Source: Sphagnum magellanicum
Taxonomy: Eukaryota; Streptophyta; Sphagnopsida; Sphagnales; Sphagnaceae
Length of the DNA stretch: 64,000 bases
Direction: 5' to 3'
Assembly (NCBI GenBank): GCA_021904315.1
Contig: CM038908.1
Span: 31,858,001-31,922,000, forward strand
Each line of letters opens with the position of its first letter. Within the stretch, counting starts at the first letter, position 1. The position numbers and the translations under genes were made by a program. Of this stretch, positions 47,099 to 59,100 are shown in pieces. The notes under the pieces were generated by a model. It searched no databases and was not told where the DNA came from. It worked only from the letters and a program-made list of their open reading frames with translations.

Positions 47099-48809
47099 CA
47101 CTAGTAAAAAAATTATCTTTTGCAACTTGTCTTACGCAACTACACATGTCACATGCAATTAAAAATAGTTGCAAATTATTATCATTTTTTAGTTGCATAC
47201 AACACATGTAATTTGGTGAAAGCACATTAAAGTATGCCAATGAGGGATTTTATTTTTTTAAGTGGAAAGTATCAATAAACTAAGACTTAATACATGAACT
47301 CATGAATATTTTTTATTTTAATGATCAATGAAAGGAAGATCTTTGACTTCATTGCATAATATTGAATAATTGCGTGTTTTAATATGCATTTAAGTACATT
47401 TTTAGAAATACAAGTATTGGAAAGTATGTGTCACACTCTTACTTCAAGTATATGAAAGTATGATGAAAATACAATTGTAATTGAATTTTTTGTAGTTTCA
47501 AATGGATAAAGCACTACTATATATCAATGTGTTTTTAAAAAATTCATACCATAGTCATAATTTATCAAAGTTCTCATATAAAAATATGTTAAAATTTTTG
47601 AAAACCGTCCAACTAATTTAGAACATACTTTTCAACCATTTTTCTTATATGAAAATTCCTCACATTTTGTGTAACTTACTATAAACTCAATGAAGTGTAA
47701 CATCGCTTCATAATGAAAGTTTTTAAAACATTCAATAAATTTTATCATGTTTATGCCATAAATGTGACTATGACTACATGTGTGACTACTTTTTTGGCAT
47801 ACCTTACCATGCTTCCACTCAGTTACATAAGACAAGTCATAAAAAATAATTTTACATAAGACAATGTTAATGCATACAATTTTAAATTCATTTCATATTT
47901 ATAAATAATGATGGAATGCAACTTTGCATTATTTGTCATAATTTGGACAATGAGAATGCATGTGTAAGGTCTACACATTTGCACTGTAAGTAACAATTTA
48001 ATTGTCCATTACTACTAGAACATTACAACAAAAGGTGTTGCTGTACATTGAGCGATTTCACTAGATTTTGAATGAATTCACTAGTCTTAATAAATGGGGA
48101 CTAGTTGGAAAGCAATGAATTCACTAGTCTAATGAACATGGACTAGTGAATTGCACCCACATTTTTTAGTAGTGGAATCAACTACCATACAATTACATTG
48201 GAACCACAACTAAACACCTAGTTGCAAAAGATATTAATTGACTTTGTTTATCAATTTGGATAAATGAAAAATCATGCAACATTAGGTTTGTTAATGGATA
48301 AATACAAAGTCACACAAACATTAAGTTTGCAAATGGATGAACTTGCCTAATAGTTATTCCATAGTAGTCACCTAGTTGCCATTTGTAAATTGGGTAGATT
48401 GTAATTACACACAAGTACTACCTTGTGCCACCATGAGTTGTCACATAATTGTCATTTAATTTTAACACACCTATAGTTGCAAAGGAGTTGCAACAAAAAT
48501 CAACAAAGGTCATCATTGATGGATGGATGGATGGAAAGCAACATCAACATGATGTTACAATGGTAGTTGCAAACTAGTTGCACTGGAGTTGCATAGTAGA
48601 TGTTCTTGCACAATTGCAATTGAGTTACACAAGTTGCATACACATATGGTTCCACATATGGTGAGTTGCATCTATTGCAACTCATGCAACCTGTCCAATA
48701 ACATTTATACCCTAGAAATATATTGAGTTGCAATGAAGTTGCAAATGATCTTTACAACTTAAAAGGCCAATTGCAACCCTAGTTGCAAATCACCTTATTT
48801 CCCATAGTG
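47099..48809. mobile_element. Non-autonomous CACTA-like element, 1.7 kb, TTGCAACT subterminal repeats
   Basis: The left end reads CACTAGTAAAAAAATTATC and the right end ATTTCCCATAGTG, so both termini are CACTA/TAGTG. Just inside each end is TTTGCAACT (left) or its complement AGTTGCAAA (right). The subterminal zones are crowded with this word: about four copies in the first 110 bp, and more than ten copies of GTTGCA or TGCAAC in the last 340 bp. That is the classic arrangement of transposase-binding repeats in CACTA (EnSpm) elements. There is no coding sequence inside, so it would depend on a transposase from elsewhere. The 3-bp flanks are GAT and CAT, so the target duplication is imperfect. 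A smaller element lies within it at about 48010-48174. Confidence 0.75.
48010..48174. mobile_element. Small CACTA-derived MITE nested in the larger element
   Basis: It is a 165-bp segment starting TACTACTAGAACATT and ending ATTTTTTAGTAGTG. It has TTCACTAG or its complement four to five times inside. The subterminal word differs from the TTGCAACT of its host, so it belongs to another subfamily. No clear target duplication is visible. Confidence 0.5.
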
Positions 48810-51015
48810 CATATTAAGTAATTATACAATATTTGTTTTTACATCTTTGACATTTTTTTTTCTCCTATAACTTCTTATTTGCCTTACATTTTTTGCATCT
48901 TAACAAAATGTGGACATTCCATCAATTTGTGCCTTCATGTACCACAAATGTGAGATGAATACTTCAGAAGTTTAAGGGTTCATTATGCTATGCAATTACT
49001 TCTATAACAACTTGCATCAATTCATTTTGCTTCTTACTCTTACATGTATCAACATTGTGGTTTGTATGACCATAATTGATATAATACATGTTGGCTCAAT
49101 TATTGTTCTACTATTTCATTTGAATAATTTCCATCTTAACCACATGTGGAATTGAGAATGTGTTATTTTTTTCTATTTTAGAAATGCCTTTTTCACACAA
49201 CATAATATTATTTTTGTGTTGTAATGAAGTTGCATGCTTCATATTGGTTGTAGCAATACATAGGTACGACTTAAGTCTAAACATAAACATTGGGGTAAAA
49301 AAATTGTTTGTTATCTTGGTTTGTATATTATTCACCAAGTTCAATGGATGTTCATAATAAACCTTTGCTATTCATTATTGACTTGTTGAGAACTTTTCAA
49401 TTCCACACATGTACACCTATTCATTATTTTGCACCATCCAACATCTCTTACAAAATGGTCAAATCAACTCTTCAAAATTGGTTTGAAGGTAGTCACTCAA
49501 GTAATTGCAGTAATTTGAAACCATGTTTGAGTGTGAATTCAAAGAAATTCACAATATTTACATCTTATGTTTCATCATTAACTCAAATCACATCTTTGAA
49601 TACACACATGTGCATCAAGATCCATTCCTTTAACATGTTGATCTAAATAGTTCAAATCTTTTTTATTTGGGCATTTAGGAAGAATTGGTGATTTGCTTAC
49701 AATCATTAATGAATTCCTTAATGGTTTAGTACAATTACTATAAGTTCAGACTACAAATGTATTAAGAATTGTAATATTTGTTGTTTGCACATATGTTCAA
49801 ATTACATGTTTAATTGTCGTTATAGGTCCATGTAACAATGTACTAAGAACTATAATAACCATTGCTTGCACGTGAGTGGATATTGGATATGGTACATTAC
49901 TATAGGTTCATGCACCAACGTATCAAGAATTATAATAACTATATTTGTTGCCCTTATGTTGACCTTGGGCAAGGCATTGATGTTATTCCAAGCAACATGG
50001 TTCAAGGCACAACAATTGAATGGAACAAGCCATGGGTCATCCCATTTAACCATTTTTTGGTCAAACATTCTTGATTCCATCACTTGGATCTATGGTTAGG
50101 TTCTTCCACCTCTATGGACTATCCAAGTTGGAACATTTCTTATGTCCACACCTCCTATGATTTGTATAGGTTGGGTAGGCAACAATAGCTTTTAGTTAAA
50201 AAAGATATTGATAAGTGAACATGTCTAGCACATGTTCCTTTATTCCATGCCTCAAGTTATCATCAATGAATGGGCATTTATTCATGGTATTTTTTTAATA
50301 TAGCACATGCACCTTGCATATGGTACATGTCTAGGGATCTTGTCTAGCAATTGAAATTGGTGATCCATTGATTATTCATCCACCATCATGGTTGCTCCAA
50401 TAATAAACATTACTCCCAAATCACTAGTTTATTATAAACTATTATAGGATTTGCTTCTACAATTGTTGGTGCTACTTCAAGTACCAATGGAGTTGGAATA
50501 AATAATTGATGCACTACATTGTGCAAGGGAGTCTATCAAAGTACTTGTGGTTTTCTTAACAACTATGTGGTATACATAACATGTGGTTCTTGTACCTATT
50601 TTGTGTTTGCCAATTCTTCACAAACAAACACATTGTTGTTTACAAAACCTTCCCATTGCTTTGGTGGTTCAAGTATGGTGGGGTTTCAAAAGTGCTAGAC
50701 ATGTGCACAATTTACATGTTTTGTCACAAACCATTATCCTTATTCCAACTCCATACTTTCACTTCTCAAAGAACCCTACAAATTTAAGTGGCATGTCAAA
50801 TGGTTTGCCTTTAGGGTGCATTCATGGTTGGGGTACCACAAGAGGAACTATGACACCCATTTGTCCTATAACTAGAATTCTAAACTAAGGACTTAGCAAA
50901 GTGAATGTTTTGAGATGTTAAACAATGAAAGGGGGATATGTATGTATAGGCTTTCAACCAAAAAATGTTATAATGAATGATTCAAATTGATTGAACAAAT
51001 TTTGAATGTCTTGTT
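48810..51015. other. AT-rich spacer with diverged tandem copies
   Basis: I see no gene. Around 49735-49980 three diverged copies of an approximately 80-bp unit follow each other; the shared words are TACTATA(A/G)GTTCA and (G/A)TA(T/C)(T/C)AAGAA(T/C)TATAATAA. Open frames of up to 112 codons elsewhere have no motif. Confidence 0.5.
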
Positions 51016-52637
51016 CAAGTAGGGATGTGTCCTTAGTTCACTAAGAATTTCACTACTAATTCGTTAGGTTAGAAATTTATTGAATTCACCAACCACTTAG
51101 TGCTTTGCAACATGTTGGTATGGGCATACAAATTCACTAAAAATGAATCAAATTAAAAATTTCCACATGGCATTTATTATTCAAATTATATATAATTAAA
51201 AAATATTATTTCAAAATTTTCAATTTATATTTTTCATGAAAATACTATGTAATACATACAATCAACATATCATATGATGTTGACTATATGGTCAACATAC
51301 ACAATGTTGACCACATGGAAGTTTTCACCAAGATAAACCCATTGCTTTTGCCATCCAACCACCTTATTTGATTTGAAACACCTTAGGTGATGATTGTATT
51401 TAATACATTATTCATTCTAAATGTTTTGCAAAAACCAACTTTAACTATTATCATATTTTTCATACTATGTCCAAATGAAAAATTTAAAAGTTCAATCTAG
51501 AAGATTTTTCCAAAATTACACATCAAAATTTTCAAGGAAAAAAAATTTGATTTGACTGAATTTTTTTTGAATCTTGCAATTTAATACATTTAAACAATGG
51601 TCTTGAAGATTTTTTCTTTTTTAAATCGTTATGATCTTTCTCATATTTTGTCCAAATGAAAAACTTTAATCTTCATTCTATAAGGTTTTTTCAAAATGCA
51701 CACATCTTTAGCATTTAAAAGAAAAAAATAACTACTTAATTTGACTGAAAATACATGCAATTTAATGCATTTCAGCAATGGTCTTTTGAAGTTTTTCTTT
51801 TCTTGAATCATTATTATCTTCTTCATACTTTGTCCAAATGAAAAAAAAAATCATTATATACATGTTTTTCCAAAATTTTCACACATAAAAATATTTTAAG
51901 AAATAAAATGAAATTTACTGAAATTTTAATTAAATTAAATGACTGAAAATTAAATGCATTTAATTTTGTTATTTAACATGTTTCAACAATATGTTTTAAG
52001 GATTTTTTCCCAAATATTTGATTTTTGATAATGATATATATTATTAAATTACATCTCCCCACATTTTAAACATATATTTAATCACTATAAATTATGTAAT
52101 TTTAAAATTATATTAATTATAGTTATTTAATAATTGAATTAAATGTATAATATTTAAGTTATTAAACACATAATATTATTTTTTTAAATACTTTTTTAAT
52201 TTTATATGAAATATTAACATTATGTGAAATAGTAACATATATGTAAACTTCTTAGTTATTAGTTTATACACATATAATATTTTTAGTATTGTAAATTTTA
52301 TTGAAGTAAAATTTGAAAAATATTATCATTTAATTTTTTTGAAAGGTCTTTTCATTCATGAAAATAAATTTAATAAAAACTATAACATGTTTTAAAGTTT
52401 TATGACTACCAAATCTTTTAATAAATCAATAAATACCTACATTCAATAAATATTATATTTCTATTAATTTATAAATAATTTGAATAATAAAAAAATGAAC
52501 CTTAGTGAATAAGGTGTAAATGATTTCACCCATGGTGAAATTGCATTAAGCTAAAACACTAACTAGTGAACCCATTTCACTTTGAAAGCTTCTTAATGAA
52601 ATGGGTTAGTGAACTAGACCCATGTTTCCCAATAGTA
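51016..52637. mobile_element. Probable non-autonomous CACTA-like element, TTCACTA subterminal repeats
   Basis: The left zone reads AGTAGGGATGTGTCC followed by TAGTTCACTAAG. The right zone reads GGTTAGTGAACTAGACCCAT followed by TTTCCCAATAGT, which is roughly its mirror. Copies of TTCACTA or TTCACCA cluster in the first 150 bp, and the complement TAGTGAA or GGTGAAA in the last 140 bp. The interior is very AT-rich and non-coding, with two diverged direct copies near 51450-51870 (each containing TTTGTCCAAATGAAAAA). The outermost bases have decayed from CACTA, so the borders are approximate. Confidence 0.5.
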
Positions 52638-53389
52638 TAAACCAAAAAGGAATCTAGGACTATGTAAACATTTTAGAATGACATACTTTCATTTGGAGTG
52701 CCAAAACCCTATTAAAATCATCAAATTATGTCTTGTTTTTTGCACCCACATCTATTATATTTCTTTCCAAACCTTTGGAATGTAAGTTGTTAATTAAAAA
52801 AATTAATTTGATTATCCTTATTAACACATTTGTTTTATGAAAAAATCCAAAATTGTAGCATCAATTCCACAAAATTTGGTGATTTATCATACAAAAAATT
52901 TATGTCATCATATAGAACATACTTTTTCAATTTGTGGTTAAAATATGGAATAATTTGAATAAATATTACTAGCCCTATTGAGTCCTTTTCAATAAAATTA
53001 TGCAGTGGGACACAATTCTTAAGCTATCTTTCATGACATTTAAGAACATGTTTTAATCATCCAAATCACAAAAAATTGTCATCAATTTAATCAAGAAGTA
53101 TGTGATGATGTCATGACATGCCATTTAACAACAAGGTGTCACAAATTTTCATGGCAATCCATGATTTTTTGTGACACCATAAGTCTTTGCATGTCTTGAA
53201 TTTATGGCACCAATATTTGTCATGGCATGCCATAATTTTTTGTGTGCCATGAGGTTTTTGAAGTCATGAATTCACATGCAAATCTTTGTATTAAACAATT
53301 CATTGTTAACTTATAATTATGATTACAATATTAACAGTTGTTTTGAAATAGGTGACACATAACTCCTTGACTTCTTAACTATTTAATAC
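52638..53389. other. AT-rich spacer, nothing seen
   Basis: I see no gene or intact repeat. Around 53100-53260 there are loosely repeated CATGACATGCCAT/ATGGCATGCCATAA words. Confidence 0.5.
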
Positions 53390-54310
53390 ATTAGGTTAGG
53401 TTAACATACCTATTATGTTAACCTATGTATGTAAACTATTTAGTAAAAACCTACTTTGTAAGTTACTTAACTAAACATAAGAAATTCACTACATTTAGTA
53501 TGTTTAAATATACTTAAAATAGGTTACCCTACTAATATGTTAACTTAAATAGGCTTGCATAGGTTCCTAGCTTTAGGTTTTTTGTTAAGTCAACTTAAGT
53601 AGCCTCATTACAAGATATTTTATCAAGTTTGTAACCACCTCAAGTTTGTGCAACTAAATGCGACTATGATGTGATTAGATGTGACTATGATGCGGCTAGA
53701 TGTGATTATGATGTGACTAAATGTGATTAAATGCAACTAAATGTGATATAATTATCCTAGGTTTTTTTTTTAGCCTATGAATGCTTAGGTTAACCTAGGC
53801 TAGGTTAGTAAGTAGTATAGGTTAACAAACTAGTTCATCTTAAATCACCCTAGGGAGGTTTAAGTCTAGGTTAGGTTGGTAAATAGTAGGTAGGTTGACT
53901 TAAATCAATTTAAGGTGGCCAAGGTTAATTCAAAGCTAAAATTTTTGAGCTTTATAACTTTGTGTTAAATATAATTAGTATAAAAAAATATGGTAGTGCA
54001 ATGGATCAAGACATGAACCCCAAAGTGAAGGTGAGGGGTTCAAATCTTCACTCTTGCAACTTATGATACCTAGGCCACTTGGCTTAGGTTAGGTAACATA
54101 GTTTAGGCTTCTTGGGCTAGGAGTCCAACTTTTGTTTTTAATATAGGCCACTTAGCCTAGGTTAGGTAGCCTAGGTTGTTTGACATAGGTAGTTAGCTTA
54201 ACTAGGTTAAGCTAGGTTGACTTTTGGCTACGTGAGCTAAGTTAGGTTAAATTGACTTTTGGCTATGCTAGCTACATGGGCTAAACTTAGTTGACTTTTG
54301 GTCATGTCCA
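53390..54310. repeat. TAGGTTAGG/GGTTAACCTA-rich repeat block
   Basis: Words of the type AGGTTAGGTTAAC, CCTAGG and TTAACCTA recur dozens of times. A sub-block at about 53655-53750 repeats TGTGACTATGATG/ATGTGATTA, and one at about 54200-54310 repeats TTGACTTTTGGCTA. Palindromic GTTAAC and CCTAGG words are dense. It is not the plant telomere repeat (TTTAGGG). The SINE-like head at 53991-54060 interrupts it. Confidence 0.7.
53991..54060 (+). mobile_element. tRNA-derived SINE head (A and B boxes)
   Basis: TGGTAGTGCAATGGATCAAG contains an A-box-like TAGTGCAATGG at 53994-54004. GGTTCAAATCT at 54037-54047 is a good B box, about 33 bp downstream, as in tRNA genes. The flanking tRNA cloverleaf does not close, so it is not a functional tRNA. 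It resembles the 5' heads of plant SINEs. No poly(A) or T tail can be assigned, so the body and end are unknown. Confidence 0.55.
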
Positions 54311-54458
54311 ATGACTCATAATGTGTTTATAGATTTTTGACACATGTCATTGATCCATCAAGGCATCTTTTGTAACATTTTGTCGAATGAAATGATTAAG
54401 TTTAGATGGCATGCACTTTACACATCATACCAAGGTTAATGATGAGATGGAATTTCAT

Positions 54459-54710
54459 TACTACAAGAAATTTTTTAAATCCTAGTCATTAAAACGATTG
54501 GGCTTTGCAACTAAACACCCCTTGCAACTAAATGATGAAACGACATGGGTTAAGCAATTCACTAGTCACTAGTCGCATATGTCTTTTATGACTAGTATGT
54601 AGTTGTAAAGGCCAATCAGAAAACCCAAAATGTGTTGTTGTGATGGAAACTATTAATGTACAATGGGAGATTAATCTTTTAAAGTTGGAAAACACATGTT
54701 TGCAATAGTG
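54459..54710. mobile_element. Possible small CACTA-derived element
   Basis: It starts TACTACAAGAAATTTTTT, one base away from the common plant CACTA terminus CACTACAAGAAA, and could end at TGTTTGCAATAGTG. TTGCAACTAA occurs twice near the left end, and TTCACTAGTCACTAGTC also lies inside, so it shares words with the elements at 47.1 and 51.0 kb. The right border is a guess. Confidence 0.4.
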
Positions 54711-54959
54711 GGAACAATTGATGGAAGTCAACATTGACATGGAAAATCATACCCATGATTCAAGAATTGAAAGGCAAATTGGAGACACTTCATCAAGCAC
54801 CAAGTAAAATTTCCCAAACCATTTTCATGGATAACTGATTGAAAGAGTTTGAGGAACTTATTTTGGACAATGTTTTGCTTAAGGTATAAAACCAAACATT
54901 GGTGAATAAAAACCCAAAATGGAAGGAATGGTCTCAAGTTGTAAAGGAAATTACAAAAG

Positions 54960-55556
54960 GACAAATCCAGGATAGTTTGGAGATAGTTCATTTAGATGAA
55001 GAAGCTTACTTGAATGAACTGGTTGCATACCAATTACAATTTGAGGGTTACACATATGACTAGTTTATTGGTAAACTTGTTCAAGTACATGTTACTACTT
55101 CCCATAAGTTTTCACCTATGTAGCCATCAACTACAACTACACGTTTTCATAGTGAACTTGTTGTCACTACCACTAAGGAACCAAAGCCAATTAGAGGAGT
55201 AGAATTTGCCATTGTTTCTTGCACTTTGTATTTGCCCATAGAATCTATGGAAATACCTATTATAGTTGTTAGTACTAAGGTAAAAGGATTGGAATAACCT
55301 ATTCCATTAGTTATACCAAAAATTGGGGTGGGTGTAAAGGTTACCTTGATTGACATTGTCACACATGCCTCTAAGATTTTCAAGACTTTAGATATAATAT
55401 TGAAGGACACACTTGTTGTTGAAAGACTAGGATCATAACATGTTCCTTTAGTTAAACTTGTTGATACCACAAGTGAACAACTTGTTGATGATTTGATTTC
55501 AAGGGCAAAATAAGTAGTTCTAAGTGACTTATTTTGAGGATGAAATTTAGTTTTCA
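54960..55556 (+). pseudogene. Decayed coding-like stretch before a Ty3-type 3' end (fossil)
   Basis: The + strand has coding-like composition with readable but unrecognised segments. The last bases (TTTTGAGGATGAAATTTAG, then a G-run) resemble the end of Ty3 polyproteins just before the polypurine tract. It is broken several times, and no domain is identifiable. Confidence 0.35.
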
Positions 55557-56120
55557 GGGGGGGGGGGGGGGGGGGGGGGGGTAATGCGAACCCAATTTTG
55601 TAATATGTACATAATAACTAATTGTTACAATCGAAAACCAGTGAAGCAATATGATTTTGAGACATAGTTCAATCATTATTGGATAATAGGACCTAAAGTG
55701 AACTAATATGTTGAAATGACTAGTAATAGCTATTAGAGTAACTAGTAGGTTAAATAAATTGGTAATCAATTTGTTATAGTGATCGGTTGTTGACAATAAT
55801 AGGTTATTTTAAACCTATGGCTAATAGTTGTTATAATTTAAGTTTAAGTTTTTTAGTTATAATGCCTAGTGACTATTAATTTGAAACAATGTTATGTTTG
55901 GTATAAATAGAAGGATTGGAAAATAATGAAAGAAAATCTTTTTGGAATCTCTTGTTAACTTTTGAACTTTTGGAACTTTTTTTTTCTTTAATTTTTGGAG
56001 ATCATTTCTTTGCTTTTATTTTTGGTTTATGAACAAGTTTACTTGGAACTTTGATTTTTTTTTCAACTTGCTATGAAAGATTGATTTTGGTTCTACTTTT
56101 GCATTTGTGAGGAATATATA
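55557..56120 (+). mobile_element. Ty3-type 3' end: G-run polypurine tract and LTR-like sequence (fossil)
   Basis: A run of 25 G's (55557-55581) sits where a Ty3 polypurine tract would be. It is followed by an LTR-like stretch that could begin at TGCGAACCC (55585) and contains a promoter-like TATAAATAG at 55902-55910. No second LTR or primer-binding site was found, so the right border is only approximate. It may be the 3' remnant of the decayed element to its left. Confidence 0.4.
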
Positions 56121-59100
56121 TATTTAATTTTCACAATATATCAATCTGAAGCAACTTGTTGATATTGTTTAAAACCAAAATTTGAAAACTTAGAAGAGAA
56201 GAAATCTTCAATTTAAGAAGAATAGAAAAAACAAATAACAATAAGGTATTAGAATTATACTAAATTATGCACAACAAGAAGGTGTGTGACTAGTCTCTAT
56301 TACCTTTTGGGGGTGTTAAATACATGTGTAGTGTAATTATGCTTGAAAAAGGCAAGTATCTTCATGCATAGATTATTCAAAGTGGTTGCAACTTTGATGT
56401 CCTTGTGTGGGAACCTAGAGAATCTTCAATAAGGTGCCATCACATAATGTATCCTCTTGGAATGCCATACTTGAAGGATGTCTTATGCATGGGCATGAAG
56501 GTAAATAAGCTTTATATAATTTGATTGGATGTATAGAGAAGGTGTAAAGCCAATTGACATTACTTTTGTTTGTCTTTATTAACTCACAACTGTTATGTAG
56601 GTTCGATGGATGAAGGCATGCAATGTTATGTTTCAATGATCAAAGTCTACACAACTTCTGCAAAATGGAACATTACTTTTACACATTGGACCATCTTGGC
56701 TGTGCTTGCCATCTACAAGAAGTAAAGAAGGGAGAACAATGTATGTGTTAATGTGGTTGGGGAAGGATTACAAAAATTTGATGAACCAAAGCCAACAATC
56801 GTATACACTTGTTTTCATAACAATGAATGGGATGAGTTTAAGTCCTTAAACTTTTCAAACAACAAGAACACTAGTAAATTTTCATTGAAACTTCCACCCA
56901 TCAACATGTCAAGGACTATCATTTGTTACAAAATCTCAAGTGGTGGTAGGTGTATGTATGTCCTAGTATGGGAGGTCCTAGTTGGTAACAAGTTATCTCC
57001 TATTTGCTGAAGATATTTATGAGTAGTTCTCATTCTTTCTTTGATAATTTGCAAGAGCATATTGATAATGAGTTGGTGGAAAACACAAATATAGGATTCA
57101 ACAAAGCTATAGTGTGAATCAATATATTTTGGCACCATTGCCAAATTACCATCCAAGCATCTTCAGATTTCATATCTGAGAGTTCATCTTCACCCAACAT
57201 TTTCAAAATGTAGATGCTTATTGACTATGTTTGCATGAGCTCAAATTTTGTACGTGATGTATAATTAAGTGGGGTCCTTACATTTTGAAGGGGAATGACT
57301 AATAATTGAGTGCCAACACATGAGCTTTACTATAGGTTTTAAATGGTAGGTTCCAAGGTTGTTCGTAACTTTTAATGAATAAAAGACTCTATTCTCATCA
57401 GCTTGGGTTGGTTGAATTGTTTGTTTAATTCAAGATTTGTGTTTATAATGATATCAACATATGCTGGTGGGTGCAAAATATATATACAACCACATGACAA
57501 TCCATAATTTTCTCAAGTAAAACTGCTAGTAATTGATGAAGCAACAATAATTCTTTTGCTAATGGTGAAATATTTACTCATGCCTTATTTTGTATTCCTT
57601 TGCTCCACTATCAATGGGTAAGGCATCTAGTGTTGATGCTAATGGGGTCAATATTTGTTTCCATCTATAATGTTTCATGATCATCCTTTGCCACATTCAT
57701 ATTAGTAGTCATTGTTGCATTGTACCACTTTTAGCAATTACGCACATTATAGTTTGTTCAATACAACATGTTTTGTACAATGGGGTGGCCACTTGGTTAC
57801 ACATTATATTTTGGGCTTCATAAATTCATCATGTATAATTTGTCATAGCCATTTGTTAATGGTTCTAGATTATGTGTCATAAGGTTGAGGTCTAGGACTT
57901 AAAGGGTACACGAACTTGACCAAAAACTCTTAGAGTGTGGGATCTTAGTTATGGTGGCACAAGAAGGTCACTTTCATTGAAGCTTATACAACTATTGGAA
58001 TAGGGAGACAATATTTTATCAAATGGCAATGTCAATGGTGGGCCCATATATGGTATCAATCAAGTCTTCTATAAGTTTGAGTTGTGTGGTGCATGTTTTA
58101 TTATGTAGTCACACTACAAGAAACTCTTTTCAACAAAAACTAAGGTAAAAAATTTGCAGTGGATGGTTGCGTGTGTGCCAATTTGGGAGAATATTATTGG
58201 TTTTCCCTTGGGATAAGGCCCAATATACATAAACATTGAAGTTTTTAAAGTACTTTTGATGCGGTGAGTTTTTAGGGAGGTCGAGTTAGCTGAACCCTTA
58301 CGATATGTTGCTAGAAATCTTATTGATGCTTGGTTGAATGAATTGTTATGTTTAAATGTTGACAACCACATCTCCAACATTGAAGACATGTTTGTTTAAG
58401 TTTTTCCATTGTGATAAAATGGACCTTGTTTGGTAGTAGATGGCCTCATTATCTGTCTTTCTAATTTATTTTAAGTATGATTTTTCTTGCCTCCTACTAT
58501 TCATAATTTCTTTTTTATTAACAATAGATACTAAAACTCTTAACTTTTTCTCATCATGTTTTTGATCAAAATGGGTTTTGAATTTTGTATTTTAAATTAC
58601 CACACCATTATCAATTTAAGTTCTATTATGTGAAGCACAATATTCTTTTCTCATACCATAAGGCCAATGGGGTCTTTCTTCAAGTATTGTTGTTTAGTGT
58701 GGTTGAGGTTCAAATGTTGGTCTAATTCTTAGATTTGAAATTTAGGGAATGAACACTTCAAAATGTCTTTAGAGCATTTTGACGTGTGGCCTCATTTTCC
58801 TTTTTGTTACAAATGTAAGTTTATCAACCATATTGCTATACTTTGTTGTTCCTAGAAAGGTGAATGTGTTCATTTTCATGAAAATGATATTCTATATAAA
58901 TTGATCAACAAAATATACCACACAAAGGGTTAAACCTTCCCTTGCCCATTGTAGTCAAATGTTTTTGTTAGAGCATAAATGCATCAAGACCTTTCCATGG
59001 TTCTTTGAACTTGTACACACCCTAAGTTTTTAAAGATTTGTGACTTGAGTTAGCTTGGCTTGGAGAATAGCAAATAATGATGATGTCATTTGCGGTGTTT

